The position numbers and the translations under genes were made by a program. A DNA stretch of 64,000 nucleotides from Limnoperna fortunei (Eukaryota > Mollusca > Bivalvia > Mytilida > Modiolidae): positions 5,070,490 through 5,134,489 of the forward strand of contig OX104112.1 of the NCBI GenBank assembly GCA_944474755.1, written 5' to 3'. Of the stretch, positions 11,801-25,653 are shown in pieces. Within the stretch, counting starts at the first letter, position 1. Each line of letters starts with the position of its first letter. The notes beneath the pieces are model-generated. The model was not told the origin of the DNA. It did no database searches and saw only the letters and a program-made list of their open reading frames with translations.

Positions 11801-14800
11801 GAGGTATTATTTTTATTCCGATTCATTGATTGGATGTTATCTTAATGTCTAACAAGCAGTAATTAAGCTATTTAATCACTTTAGGTTTCTAATGTTCTAA
11901 GTACGAGGTATTATTTTTATTCTGATTTATTGATTGGATGTTATCCTAATGTCTAACAAGCAGTAATTAGGCTATTTAATCACTTTAGGTTTCTAGTGTG
12001 CTAAGTACGAGGTATTATTTTTATTCTGATTCATTGATTGGATGTTATCTTAATGTCTAACAAGCAGTAATTAAGCTATTTAATCACTTTAGGTTTTTAA
12101 TGTTTTTAAGTACGAGGTATTATTTTTATTCCGATTCATTGATTGGATGTTATCTTAATGTCTAACAAGCAGTAATTAAGCTATTTAATCACAGTAGGTT
12201 TCTAGTGTTCTAAGTACGAGGTATTATTTTTATTCCGATTCATTGATTGGATGTTATCTTAATGTCTAACAAGCAGTAATTAAGCTATTTAATCACTTTA
12301 GGTTTCTAATGTTCTAAGTACGAGGTATTATTTTTATTCCGATTCATTGATTGGATGTTATCTTAATGTCTAACAAGCAGTAATTAAGCTATTTAATCAC
12401 TTTAGGTTTCTAATATTCTAAGTACGAGGTATTATTTTTATTCCGATTCATTGATTGGATGTTATCTTAATGTCTAACAAGCAGTAATTAGGCTATTTAA
12501 TCACTTTAGGTTTCTAATGTTCTAAGTACGAGGTATTATTTTTATTCTGATTTATTGATTGGATGTTATCTTAATGTCTAAGAAGCAGTAATTAGGCTAT
12601 TTAATCACTTTAGGTTTCTAGTGTTCTAAGTACGAGGTATTATTTTTATTCTGATTTATTGATTGGATGTTATCTTAATGTCTAACAAGCAGTAATTAAG
12701 CTATTTAATCACTTTAGGTTTCTAATGTTCTAAGTACGAGGTATTATTTTTATTCCGATTCATTGATTGGATGTTATCTTAATGTCTAACAAGCAGTAAT
12801 TAGGCTATTTAATCACTTTAGGTTTCTAGTGTTCTAAGTACGAGGTATTATTTTTATTCTGATTTATTGATTGGATGTTATCTTAATGTCTAACAAGCAG
12901 TAATTAAGCTATTTAATCACTTTAGGTTTCTAGTGTTCTAAGTACGAGGTATTATTTTTATTCTGATTTATTGATTGGATGTTATCTTAATGTCTAGCAA
13001 GCAGCAATTAAGCTATTTAATCACTTTAGGTTTCTAGTGTTCTAAGTACGAGGTATTATTTTTATTCTGATTTATTGATTGGATGTTATCTTAATGTCTA
13101 AGAAGCAGTAATTAAGCTATTTAATCACTTTAGGTTTCTAGTGTTCTAAGTACGAGGTATTATTTTTATTCTGATTTATTGATTGGATGTTATCTTAATG
13201 TCTAACAAGCAGTAATTAGGCTATTTAATCACTTTAGGTTTCTAGTGTTCTAAGTACGAGGTATTATTTTTATTCTGATTTATTGATTGGATGTTATCTT
13301 AATGTCTAACAAGCAGTAATTAGGCTATTTAATCACAGTAGGTTTGTAGTGTTCTAAGTACGAGGTATTATTTTTATTCTGATTTATTGATTGGATGTTA
13401 TCTTAATGTCTAACAAGCAGTAATTAAGCTATTTAATCACAGTAGGTTTCTAGTGTTCTAAGTACGAGGAATTATTTTTATTCTGATTTATTGATTGGAT
13501 GTTATTTTAATGTCTAACAAGCAGTAATTAGGCTATTTAATCACTTTAGGTTTCTAGTGTTCTAAGTACGAGGTATTATTTTTATTCTGATTTATTGATT
13601 GGATGTTATCTTAATGTCTAACAAGCAGTAATTAAGCTATTTAATCACAGTAGGTTTCTAGTGTTCTAAGTACGAGGTATTATTTTTATTCTGATTTATT
13701 GATTGGATGTTTTCTTAATGTCTAACAAGCAGTAATTAGGCTATTTAATCACTTTAGGTTTCTAGTGTTCTAAGTACGAGGTATTATTTTTATTCTGATT
13801 TATTGATTGGATGTTATCTTAATGTCTAACAAGCAGTAATTAAGCTATTTAATCACTTTAGGTTTCTAGTGTTCTAAGTACGAGGTATTATTTTTATTCT
13901 GATTTATTGATTGGATGTTATCTTAATGTCTAACAAGCAGTAATTAAGCTATTTAATCATTTTAGGTTTCTAGTGTTCTAAGTACGAGGTATTATTTTTA
14001 TTCTGATTTATTGATTGGATGTTATCTTAATGTCTAACAAGCAGTAATTAGGCTATTTAATCACTTTAGGTTTCTAGTGTTCTAAGTACGAGGTATTATT
14101 TTTATTCTGATTTATTAATTGGATGTTATCTTAATGTCTAACAAGCAGTAATTAAGCTATTTAATCACTTTAGGTTTCTAATGTTCTAAGTACGAGGTAT
14201 TATTTTTATTCCGATTCATTGATTGGATGTTATCTTAATGTCTAACAAGCAGTAATTAAGCTATTTAATCACAGTAGGTTTCTAGTGTTCTAAGTACGAG
14301 GTATTATTTTTATTCCGATTCATTGATTGGATGTTATCTTAATGTCTAACAAGCAGTAATTAAGCTATTTAATCACTTTAGGTTTCTAATGTTCTAAGTA
14401 CGAGGTATTATTTTTATTCTGATTTATTGATTGGATGTTATCCTAATGTCTAACAAGCAGTAATTAGGCTATTTAATCAATTTAGGTTTCTAGTGTGCTA
14501 AGTACGAGGTATTATTTTTATTCTGATTTATTGATTGGATGTTATCTTAATGTCTAACAAGCAGTAATTAAGCTATTTAATCACTTTAGGTTTCTAATGT
14601 TCTAAGTACGAGGTATTATTTTTATTCTGATTCATTGATTGGATGTTATCTTAATGTCTAACAAGCAGTAATTAAGCTATTTAATCACTTTAGGTTTCTA
14701 ATGTTTTTAAGTACGAGGTATTATTTTTATTCCGATTCATTGATTGGATGTTATCTTAATGTCTAACAAGCAGTAATTAAGCTATTTAATCACAGTAGGT

Positions 14801-17800
14801 TTCTAGTGTTCTAAGTACGAGGTATTATTTTAATTCCGATTCATTGATTGGATGTTATCTTAATGTCTAACAAGCAGTAATTAAGCTATTTAATCACTTT
14901 AGGTTTCTAATGTTCTAAGTACGAGGTATTATTTTTATTCCGATTCATTGATTGGATGTTATCTTAATGTCTAACAAGCAGTAATTAAGCTATTTAATCA
15001 CTTTAGGTTTCTAATGTTCTAAGTACGAGGTATTATTTTTATTCTGATTTATTGATTGGATGTTATCTTAATGTCTAAGAAGCAGTAATTAGGCTATTTA
15101 ATCACTTTAGGTTTCTAGTGTTCTAAGTACGAGGTATTATTTTTATTCTGATTTATTGATTGGATGTTATCTTAATGTCTAACAAGCAGTAATTAAGCTA
15201 TTTAATCACTTTAGGTTTCTAATGTTCTAAGTACGAGGTATTATTTTTATTCCGATTCATTGATTGGATGTTATCTTAATGTCTAACAAGCAGTAATTAG
15301 GCTATTTAATCACTTTAGGTTTCTAGTGTTCTAAGTACGAGGTATTATTTTTATTCTGATTTATTGATTGGATGTTATCTTAATGTCTAACAAGCAGTAA
15401 TTAGGCTATTTAATCACTTTAGGTTTCTAGTGTTCTAAGTACGAGGTATTATTTTTATTCTGATTTATTGATTGGATGTTATCTTAATGTCTAGCAAGCA
15501 GCAATTAAGCTATTTAATCACTTTAGGTTTCTAGTGTTCTAAGTACGAGGTATTATTTTTATTCTGATTTATTGATTGGATGTTATCTTAATGTCTAAGA
15601 AGCAGTAATTAAGCTATTTAATCACTTTAGGTTTCTAGTGTTCTAAGTACGAGGTATTATTTTTATTCTGATTTATTGATTGGATGTTATCTTAATGTCT
15701 AACAAGCAGTAATTAGGCTATTTAATTACTTTAGGTCTCTAGTGTTCTAAGTACGAGGTATTATTTTTATTCTGATTTATTGATTGGATGTTATCTTAAT
15801 GTCTAACAAGCAGTAATTAGGCTATTTAATCACAGTAGGTTTGTAGTGTTCTAAGTACGAGGTATTATTTTTATTCTGATTTATTGATTGGATGTTATCT
15901 TAATGTCTAACAAGCAGTAATTAAGCTATTTAATCACAGTAGGTTTCTAGTGTTCTAAGTACGAGGAATTATTTTTATTCTTATTTATTGATTGGATGTT
16001 ATCTTAATGTCTAACAAGCAGTAATTAGGCTATTTAATCACTTTAGGTTTCTAGTGTTCTAAGTACGAGGTATTATTTTTATTCTGATTTATTGATTGGA
16101 TGTTATCTTAATGTCTAACAAGCAGTAATTAAGCTATTTAATCACAGTAGGTTTGTAGTGTTCTAAGTACGAGGTATTATTTTTATTCTGATTTATTGAT
16201 TGGATGTTTTCTTAATGTCTAACAAGCAGTAATTAGGCTATTTAATCACTTTAGGTTTCTAGTGTTCTAAGTACGAGGTATTATTTTTATTCTGATTTAT
16301 TGATTGGATGTTATCTTAATGTCTAACAAGCAGTAATTAAGCTATTTAATCACTTTAGGTTTCTAGTGTTCTAAGTACGAGGTATTATTTTTATTCTGAT
16401 TTATTGATTGGATGTTATCTTAATGTCTAACAAGCAGTAATTAAGCTATTTAATCACTTTAGGTTTCTAGTGTTCTAAGTACGAGGTATTATTTTTATTC
16501 TGATTTATTGATTGGATGTTATCTTAATGTCTAACAAGCAGTAATTAAGCTATTTAATCACAGTAGGTTTCTAGTGTTCTAAGTACGAGGTATTATTTTT
16601 ATTCCGATTCATTGATTGGATGTTATCTTAATGTCTAACAAGCAGTAATTAAGCTATTTAATCACTTTAGGTTTCTAATGTTCTAAGTACGAGGTATTAT
16701 TTTTATTCTGATTTATTGATTGGATGTTATCCTAATGTCTAACAAGCAGTAATTAGGCTATTTAATCACTTTAGGTTTCTAGTGTGCTAAGTACGAGGTA
16801 TTATTTTTATTCTGATTTATTGATTGGATGTTATCTTAATGTCTAACAAGCAGTAATTAAGCTATTTAATCACTTTAGGTTTCTAATGTTCTAAGTACGA
16901 GGTATTATTTTTATTCTGATTCATTGATTGGATGTTATCTTAATGTCTAACAAGCAGTAATTAAGCTATTTAATCACTTTAGGTTTCTAATGTTTTTAAG
17001 TACGAGGTATTATTTTTATTCCGATTCATTGATTGGATGTTATCTTAATGTCTAACAAGCAGTAATTAAGCTATTTAATCACAGTAGGTTTCTAGTGTTC
17101 TAAGTACGAGGTATTATTTTTATTCCGATTCATTGATTGGATGTTATCTTAATGTCTAACAAGCAGTAATTAAGCTATTTAATCACTTTAGGTTTCTAAT
17201 GTTCTAAGTACGAGGTATTATTTTTATTCCGATTCATTGATTGGATGTTATCTTAATGTCTAACAAGCAGTAATTAAGCTATTTAATCACTTTAGGTTTC
17301 TAATATTCTAAGTACGAGGTATTATTTTTATTCCGATTCATTGATTGGATGTTATCTTAATGTCTAACAAGCAGTAATTAGGCTATTTAATCACTTTAGG
17401 TTTCTAATGTTCTAAGTACGAGGTATTATTTTTATTCCGATTCATTGATTGGATATTATCTTAATGTCTAACAAGCAGTAATTAGGCTATTTAATCACTT
17501 TAGGTTTCTAATGTTCTAAGTACGAGGTATTATTTTTATTCTGATTTATTGATTGGATGTTATCTTAATGTCTAAGAAGCAGTAATTAGGCTATTTAATC
17601 ACTTTAGGTTTCTAGTGTTCTAAGTACGAGGTATTATTTTTATTCTGATTTATTGATTGGATGTTATCTTAATGTCTAACAAGCAGTAATTAAGCTATTT
17701 AATCACTTTAGGTTTCTAATGTTCTAAGTACGAGGTATTATTTTTATTCCGATTCATTGATTGGATGTTATCTTAATGTCTAACAAGCAGTAATTAGGCT

Positions 17801-20305
17801 ATTTAATCACTTTAGGTTTCTAGTGTTCTAAGTACGAGGTATTATTTTTATTCTGATTTATTGATTGGATGTTATCTTAATGTCTAACAAGCAGTAATTA
17901 GGCTATTTAATCACTTTAGGTTTCTAGTGTTCTAAGTACGAGGTATTATTTTTATTCTGATTTATTGATTGGATGTTATCTTAATGTCTAGCAAGCAGCA
18001 ATTAAGCTATTTAATCACTTTAGGTTTCTAGTGTTCTAAGTACGAGGTATTATTTTTATTCTGATTTATTGATTGGATGTTATCTTAATGTCTAAGAAGC
18101 AGTAATTAAGCTATTTAATCACTTTAGGTTTCTAGTGTTCTAAGTACGAGGTATTATTTTTATTCTGATTTATTGATTGGATGTTATCTTAATGTCTAAC
18201 AAGCAGTAATTAGGCTATTTAATCACTTTAGGTCTCTAGTGTTCTAAGTACGAGGTATTATTTTTATTCTGATTTATTGATTGGATGTTATCTTAATGTC
18301 TAACAAGCAGTAATTAGGCTATTTAATCACAGTAGGTTTGTAGTGTTCTAAGTACGAGGTATTATTTTTATTCTGATTTATTGATTGGATGTTATCTTAA
18401 TGTCTAACAAGCAGTAATTAAGCTATTTAATCACAGTAGGTTTCTAGTGTTCTAAGTACGAGGAATTATTTTTATACTTATTTATTGATTGGATGTTATC
18501 TTAATGTCTAACAAGCAGTAATTAGGCTATTTAATCACTTTAGGTTTCTAGTGTTCTAAGTACGAGGTATTATTTTTATTCTGATTTATTGATTGGATGT
18601 TATCTTAATGTCTAACAAGCAGTAATTAAGCTATTTAATCACAGTAGGTTTGTAGTGTTCTAAGTACGAGGTATTATTTTTATTCTGATTTATTGATTGG
18701 ATGTTTTCTTAATGTCTAACAAGCAGTAATTAGGCTATTTAATCACTTTAGGTTTCTAGTGTTCTAAGTACGAGGTATTATTTTTATTCTGATTTATTTA
18801 TTGGATGTTATCTTAATGTCTAACAAGCAGTAATTAAGCTATTTAATCACTTTAGGTTTCTAGTGTTCTAAGTACGAGGTATTATTTTTATTCTGATTTA
18901 TTGATTGGATGTTATCTTAATGTCTAACAAGCAGTAATTAAGCTATTTAATCACTTTAGGTTTCTAGTGTTCTAAGTACGAGGTATTATTTTTATTCTGA
19001 TTTATTGATTGGATGTTATCTTAATGTCTAACAAGCAGTAATTAGGCTATTTAATCACTTTAGGTTTCTAGTGTTCTAAGTACGAGGTATTATTTTTATT
19101 CTGATTTATTGATTGGATGTTATCTTAATGTCTAACAAGCAGTAATTAAGCTATTTAATCACTTTAGGTTTCTAATGTTCTAAGTACGAGGTATTATTTT
19201 TATTCCGATTCATTGATTGGATGTTATCTTAATGTCTAACAAGCAGTAATTAAGCTATTTAATCACAGTAGGTTTCTAGTGTTCTAAGTACGAGGTATTA
19301 TTTTAATTCCGATTCATTGATTGGATGTTATCTTAATGTCTAACAAGCAGTAATTAAGCTATTTAATCACTTTAGGTTTCTAATGTTCTAAGTACGAGGT
19401 ATTATTTTTATTCTGATTTATTGATTGGATGTTATCCTAATGTCTAACAAGCAGTAATTAGGCTATTTAATCACTTTAGGTTTCTAGTGTGCTAAGTACG
19501 AGGTATTATTTTTATTCTGATTTATTGATTGGATGTTATCTTAATGTCTAACAAGCAGTAATTAAGCTATTTAATCACTTTAGGTTTCTAATGTTCTAAG
19601 TACGAGGTATTATTTTTATTCTGATTCATTGATTGGATGTTATCTTAATGTCTAACAAGCAGTAATTAAGCTATTTAATCACTTTAGGTTTCTAATGTTC
19701 TAAGTACGAGGTATTATTTTTATTCCGATTCATTGATTGGATGTTATCTTAATGTCTAACAAGCAGTAATTAAGCTATTTAATCACAGTAGGTTTCTAGT
19801 GTTCTAAGTACGAGGTATTATTTTTATTCCGATTCATTGATTGGATGTTATCTTAATGTCTAACAAGCAGTAATTAAGCTATTTAATCACTTTAGGTTTC
19901 TAATGTTCTAAGTACGAGGTATTATTTTTATTCCGATTCATTGATTGGATGTTATCTTAATGTCTAACAAGCAGTAATTAAGCTATTTAATCACTTTAGG
20001 TTTCTAATATTCTAAGTACGAGGTATTATTTTTATTCCGATTCATTGATTGGATGTTATCTTAATGTCTAACAAGCAGTAATTAGGCTATTTAATCACTT
20101 TAGGTTTCTAATGTTCTAAGTACGAGGTATTATTTTTATTCCGATTCATTGATTGGATGTTATCTTAATGTCTAACAAGCAGTAATTAGGATATTTAATC
20201 ACTTTAGGTTTCTAATGTTCTAAGTACGAGGTATTATTTTTATTCTGATTTATTGATTGGATGTTATCTTAATGTCTAACAAGCAGTAATTAAGCTATTT
20301 AATTA
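8857..20305. repeat. Satellite array, 104-bp monomer, about 110 copies, with higher-order repeats
   Basis: An uninterrupted head-to-tail array. Landmark steps such as 8941, 9045, 9149, 9252 give a 104-bp period (103 where a T is lost). The monomer contains 'taatcactttaggtttctag', 'ttctaagtacgaggtattat', 'gattggatgttatcttaatg' and 'acaagcagtaattaagctat'. Variants include CAGTAGG or TTTAGG, CTGATTTATTG or CCGATTCATTG, TTAGGC or TTAAGC, and GTGTGCTAAG. Rare variants recur far apart: 'gtctagcaagcagc' at 10391, 12992, 15489 and 17986, and 'gaggaatt' at 10865, 13466, 15963 and 18460. Both give steps of 2601, 2497 and 2497 bp, so units of 24-25 monomers were amplified as blocks. The first stretch (about 9030-9660) carries its own variant, 'gatgttctcttaatg'. 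No coding capacity. Confidence 0.98.
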
Positions 20306-21074
20306 TGAGGAAATTAACGAAAAAATACAAAGACAAATGGGCATAACATATTGAATGAAGCGATAAAAGTATGGAGGTTTGGGTTGAGCTATAAATTAAG
20401 CCTATTTTATGATCTCTACAACTGGTTATTTCAGTGCGAGGAGAATAGCACTTTCCGAACACGTCACGAAGTATATCCCGTGGCTAGGCTTTCCGTAGTA
20501 TGACCTGATATTGCTCAAACGAGTCAGAAAGAGCATCCCCTGTCTGCCTCCCATAGAAGCATTTGGGCATCAATGTGGTCTGTGCACTGGAATCTTCGCC
20601 TGTATATCCAGCTTTATAGCCTATCGTTTAAAAATGACAAATAGGTAATCGTAAATTGTACGCAAGGCACACACACAGAAAACAGATTACGTGTAAAAGA
20701 TTGTAATGCAATACATTGGTTAATTAAATGAATGGTTATTGAAAATGGTTATTGACTGAAAGTTTGACTACCACTAAAAAGAAAATGCATTGTAGAGGGT
20801 CGGAAATTATTAGCCATTTGTTCTTCCGTCAGGATTTTCGACTTAAAACAGACAATAGCCCCCACTCAACAAGTCCGCCTTTGTTTACAATAATAAAAAA
20901 AAATTAACAAATAATTGTGATACAAGCATGATTAATATTGTATCATCAAAACATTAATGGGTTCTATCTCCTTGATACTGAACATCAAACTGAGGAAAAG
21001 TCTTATCATATATCAAGTATGAACTAACATACAAAAAAAATATTTGAATTATTGATTGATTGATTGGTCGACTG
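20306..21074. other. Intergenic, nothing recognised
   Basis: The satellite ends abruptly within a monomer at 'aagctatttaatta'. The following sequence is less AT-rich (20430-20620 has several CG-containing words), but I find no supported ORF, exon pair or repeat. Confidence 0.5.
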
Positions 21075-21335
21075 ACTATATGATTGTTTGATTGTTTGAT
21101 GGCGTTTTAACGCCCCTTTCATCAATTTTGCAGCTATATCAAGGCATCCAGTTTTTGTTGGCGAAGGAAGCCGGGGTACCCGGAGAAAACCCCCGACATG
21201 CGGTAGGAAAACTGGCAATCCTTGTCAATTAAGTTTAGAGTCGAGTACACCCTGCCTGCAGTGAGAATCGAACCCGCAATCTCAGTGTTGACAGATCACG
21301 TGATCAATAGTAGACAAAGTACCTTAACCACCAAT
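21075..21335 (-). repeat. tRNA-derived SINE, near full length
   Basis: On the minus strand the head reads 'aaggtactttgtctactatt', 'gatcacgtgatctgtcaaca' and B box 'gggttcgattctcact', then 'gcaggcagggtgtactcgac', 'ttgccagttttcctaccgca' and 'gggttttctccgggtacccc'. The right edge loses the A box. Together with 30740-30946 it shows the best-preserved form of the family. Confidence 0.9.
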
Positions 21336-21827
21336 GCTTCTACTAATTGATTGACTGAATTGTATATTTATTTAGATTGATTGCCGTTTTTCTTGTTATA
21401 AATTGTAAAGAGTTTATATTAAACGATAGTAGTAAACTGGTATTAAACGAATCGAGCAATAGGTCAGTTATATTTGGTGGAAAGTAGCAAGAAAAATAAG
21501 TAAAAAATCCCAAACAAATACAAAAAAACATCAAATACACACAAAGCCACATAAAAACTAGTCGTCTGAAGCCTGATATGGACAGAGCAGCAAGTAAATG
21601 TAACGACATTTTTGATTATGAAAATTCAGTAAGCGTACATGGGAGGGTGGATACAATGTCACGGTATTACTTTACTTGCTAAGACCATCTCATTCAGCAA
21701 ATTACTTCGCACAAGTTTATTTGATGCTTTACCTAATAGAATGTTTCGTTATTACTCGTTTAAATCATGGTCACAGGCAAGGTTTTTTAATACAATGTAT
21801 AGATAATTATAAAGTAAAGTACTTTAA

Positions 21828-22045
21828 TTCCATCTATAACTGATAACGTGCCTGTCAACACTTGGCTTGCGTATTCGAGTCTCACTGTGGGCAGGGAGGG
21901 AGTGCTTGACTCTAATATAATTGTCATTTGTATACCGAAGGTCGGTGTTTTCACCGGGCACTTTAGCTTCCCCTAGTAAAAACTGGACGCAATGATAATA
22001 GCTGAAAATTTGTTGAAAATGGCATTTAAACCATTTAAACAAAAT
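21828..22045 (+). repeat. tRNA-derived SINE, diverged
   Basis: Begins inside the head ('ttccatctataactgataac', 'cctgtcaacacttggcttgc') with B box 'tattcgagtctcact'. It then has 'gtgggcaggg', 'ccgaaggtcggtgttttcac', 'aaaaactggacgcaatgata' and a tail 'aaatggcatttaaaccattt'. Confidence 0.8.
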
Positions 22046-22837
22046 CTCAGTCCCAACTTAATTACATGGTAACCAAAATCAACGCGCTCTATCTTTTTTG
22101 AAAAAAATTGATTCGATATAATGACTTTTTTCGTCCATTTTCTGCGTTAATGTTGAAGAAAAATTTTTGTATATTTTGGAGGCCTTTGGGACATCGGTGC
22201 CTGATTCTTATTTAAAGACAGAGGTTGTTTGCTGATGTATTTTGTTTAAAGAATACGCAACTTTTTTAATGTATAGGTGATATACTTGTTTTTTAACAAA
22301 AGACGAACATATCAGTAGCGGAAAAATACTTCTATTATAAGTTGATTTTAAAAATCAATATAATATTAACTTCGAGCTGTATTAGGTGAAGATCATGCAT
22401 TACTGTTTAGTTATTTTAATGTCATATAATGCACGGTCTTAATGTCTACTCGTGACATGAAACCGATTCTTAGATATGTAATATGAATCAATAGGCTTGC
22501 TAATATCAATAAAACATTAAATTAAATTGTTAAATATTTATTACTAAAGCAAAAAAAAAAATCAAGAAATCAAAATTTGCTGTTTAAATGTGTATAAATG
22601 TAACAGAAGAGATGTTACATAACAATTTTGTTGCAAATCCAAAATAAAATAAAATAAAATAAATGTTATTTCATTAAATTCCTTAATCTGTTAATGTTAC
22701 AGTGCGACATGTGTGATTTATACATGTTAAAATCACTCGTTTTAAATTATTTCTTCAGAATATACGTAAGAGTTTTATAGTTTGCGACAAATTTAAAAGA
22801 ATGTCAGCACTCAAGCTGCAATTTGAAGTATTACTGT
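22046..22837. other. Intergenic, AT-rich, with an AAAAT microsatellite
   Basis: No gene seen. A short (AAAAT)n run lies near 22640-22662. Confidence 0.5.
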
Positions 22838-22985
22838 GAGTTCGACAACCTTAATTGACAAGAACAGTTTTCCCCGAATAATTTGGCTCCGCCTACTCCA
22901 ACCCAATAACATCTGGACATAATGATATAGGTAGACAAATTTGCTGAAAGTGACGTTAAACAGTTTTATACAAACAATATTAACA
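22838..22985 (+). repeat. tRNA-derived SINE fragment (3' half)
   Basis: The head is degraded ('ctgtgagttcgacaacc'). Recognisable parts are 'ttaattgacaagaacagttt', 'ctccgcctactccaacccaa', 'catctggacataatgatata' and 'gctgaaagtgacgttaaaca'. Confidence 0.7.
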
Positions 22986-24286
22986 AAATTATTATTTAAT
23001 AAATTATTTATTTAATTGCTTAATTAATTTTTATGTAATAGAACGGGATCGTGCTTTCAACAACAACAAGAGGTTCTTTCATATTTCCAGTTTTATTTTG
23101 TATCTCTGAAATAACAATAACCACTAACATACTTGATGGAATGATAAATATATAGATATCAGTCAATATTTCTTCTCCATGGGGGTTTTTAACGATCTTC
23201 ACTGTTAACTTAATATCATCGTTCTGACGGTTGTTAGGTGTTAGTAGTCTATGGACTCCACCATTGTGGTTTTGTTGAAGCCCAGACTTGGGATACCTAG
23301 TCGAAAAACTCGGCAGCATATGTCCTACTAGCGTCCACTAGTACCCCGAGTAGGTCGGATCATTTCCATACTTGGGCAGTATTGAGGTATTACCAGTTAT
23401 AATTTGATCGAGTAAATTGACAGTCGATATAGAATAATAATATATAAACTAAAATATGATAATATACAATAAGTTAACGCTATGCATAGCCTTTTTACAC
23501 TGTGTAACGTGTAATTTTAATGAACTCGGAAAATATCAGACTTGATGAAGTCTATAAATTACAAGTTCAAGGGAGATAACTCCTCACTACATCAACATAG
23601 GAGAAAAAATATGACACATACCACTTTACTGGTAATAGATTTGATTCTGTTTTATAAATCTATCAAATACTACTAACAAAAATATACACAAATAAATACT
23701 GTTTTTAAGTGTTCAAGTACACATCACAATTGAAATATTCATTTATAAACAAAATTATGACTTGCTTAATTATAATTCAAATAGTACTTCGTAATTATAT
23801 TTTCGCATATCAAACTTACAGTCAAAATCAAGCTGTCATCATAATTATACAAAATATTTGCATAAGATAAACCACTGCTTCTTTCTGTATCAATGTTTCC
23901 GATCAAACTGAAAAAAAATACAAAATCTACTCACAAAACGCGCCAATAACTCAACTAGTCGAATAGTCTGCCATATATGTTTATGTACATTTTTAATGCG
24001 TAATACAAGTAAAAATGTTCGTATTGTAGAATATTCTAGAACAATGCTGTTAAATGGGGATAACGTTCAAAATAAACAAACTCCATTTCTAGCGTAATTA
24101 TAAATACTTTATTTATCCAAATATTGAATAATCCAAAAAATTTCTACAATTTACATGCAATATAAAATAAATACCCTTATACATATACTCGTACATGCAA
24201 TGTGTAAATTGGATGGAGGTTTGAAAAATGCACTTAATTTAAAAACTAACACCAAACAATCCGATGCGTAAGAAAACGCATTTTTT
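22986..24286. other. Intergenic, no supported gene
   Basis: The longest open frame is a 99-codon minus-strand frame at 23020-23319 with one hydrophobic stretch (I-Y-I-F-I-I-P-S-S-M-L-V-V-I-V-I). It has no homologue I recognise and no clear exon boundaries, so I do not call it. The remainder is AT-rich. Confidence 0.45.
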
Positions 24287-24950
24287 CAATAATTTTATTT
24301 ATGATGTTTTTTATGAATATTACGTGCTTTGACTGGATAAAAACTTTCATTACATCTCAGATAATTTTTAAATCGATATTTTGTTTGAGGGGACTACTTT
24401 CAGTATCCAGTGTTAACAAAGATGGCCCCGTATCGTAAGGAATGGGAACAATGTTTTGTCTTTCGCTATGATTTCTTATTAAATCGATTAAAATTTCGAA
24501 TAAAATATAATATTCATAAAAAAATTGGGTTTAATGTTGTTAGTTTTTTTCTATTAATACATAGAGAACAGGAATTCTTTTTGTACTATGTTTTGTATAT
24601 TCCTACACTTTTCGTCTTTGGTAAATTTTGAGATCTAGATGGGTTTCTGTAACTGGTTTTTGCGGTTTTAACATCGCACTGACTATTTATGAGAATTATA
24701 AGCATTAAAAACTGTGTTTTCGGAAATTAATAATGTGTATAAACTTCGTCGACTGGCTCACAAACTTCACATAAAGTTCTTCTTCTGACTTTATTTAATT
24801 TGTGAGTGAGTCGACTGGCTCACAAACTTCACATAAAGTCCTCCTTCTGACTTTATTTAGTTTGTGAGTGAGTCGACTGAGTTTACACATTGATAGTTTC
24901 CTAAAACACGGTGTTTTATCCTAAGTTATGTTCTAATAAAACATTAAAAG
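24287..24950. repeat. Dispersed hairpin-bearing repeat, copy 1
   Basis: Colinear with 32826-33335: 'cgtgctttgactggataaaa', 'ggggactactttcagtatcc', 'gagatctagatgggtttctg' and a 3' hairpin. The hairpin arms here run from about 24697 to 24925. The core 'ctcacaaacttcacataaag' / 'ctttatttagtttgtgagtg' is present as a tandem doublet, bounded by 'gtcgact' on both sides. Copy 2 has only one core. The 73-codon frame inside (24410-24631) is not conserved in copy 2 and is not called. Confidence 0.8.
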
Positions 24951-25098
24951 CCTTTAAAACTCTATAAAGTTTCAGGTACCATCTGTCTCGTTTAAGTGTA
25001 TTGTTTACATTTTTAATTATTAAAAACTATACTTAAATATAATATGGACCCAGAATTGATCCCTCCGTAACACCTTTATATAGTGTTTCAAATATGCG

Positions 25099-25653
25099 TA
25101 TAGTCAATTTTACCGTGTCTATCCGACATGTTTTGCCTGACAAAATAGAATACTGCTTACCGCGTATGGTCGAGTTTATGGTCCTTTTGTAGATCTCATA
25201 TTACACTTTTTGAAATCAACAATTATTTTCCACAGTAAATCGGCGTTCTGAAATGCGACTGATTTTCATTTTGATAAATCGAATTTCCATAGGAAGTCAG
25301 CCATTTTTTTTCTAAAGGGGTCTAATGTTGTTTACAAACGTTCGTCTTCTTTGGTGACGTTCGATGGTATTCGGACAAACCGCGAGACTTTTCCCGCCTT
25401 AACTGCAGACGACATTACCCGAAGGATTACGAATAGACAACAATGGAATTTTCCTAACGTACACTTCCGTTCAAAACAAGGTCAAAATTTAGTATGGAGA
25501 TTTATCAAAATTAAAATTCAGTCGCATTTCAGAACGCCGATTAGCTGTGGAAAATAATTCTTGATTTCAAAACAAAACTCGACCATACGCGGTAAGCAGT
25601 ATTCTATTTTGTTAGGCAAAACCCGTCGGACCGACATGGTAAAATTGACTATA
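25099..25653. mobile_element. Inverted-repeat element, about 555 bp with long arms
   Basis: The left arm (about 25099-25295) and right arm (about 25488-25653) are reverse complements with scattered mismatches: 'tatagtcaattttacc' at both ends, and 'aaaatagaatactgcttacc', 'gcgtatggtcgag' and 'tcggcgttctgaaatgcgac' inside. The left arm carries an extra stretch of about 30 bp near 25180-25210. The middle (25300-25487) is unique and includes a 68-codon open frame (25351-25557) that runs into the right arm, so it is probably incidental. Ends begin 'TA', compatible with a TA target site. Family not assigned. Confidence 0.75.

Noticed and set aside
8857..20305. CRISPR array
   Set aside because: Contiguous 104-bp monomers with no unique spacers, in a eukaryotic context; it is a satellite.
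23020..23319. 99-codon minus-strand frame with a hydrophobic segment
   Set aside because: No recognised domain, an in-frame stop a few codons upstream, and no convincing splice boundaries. It could be an exon, but I cannot support it.
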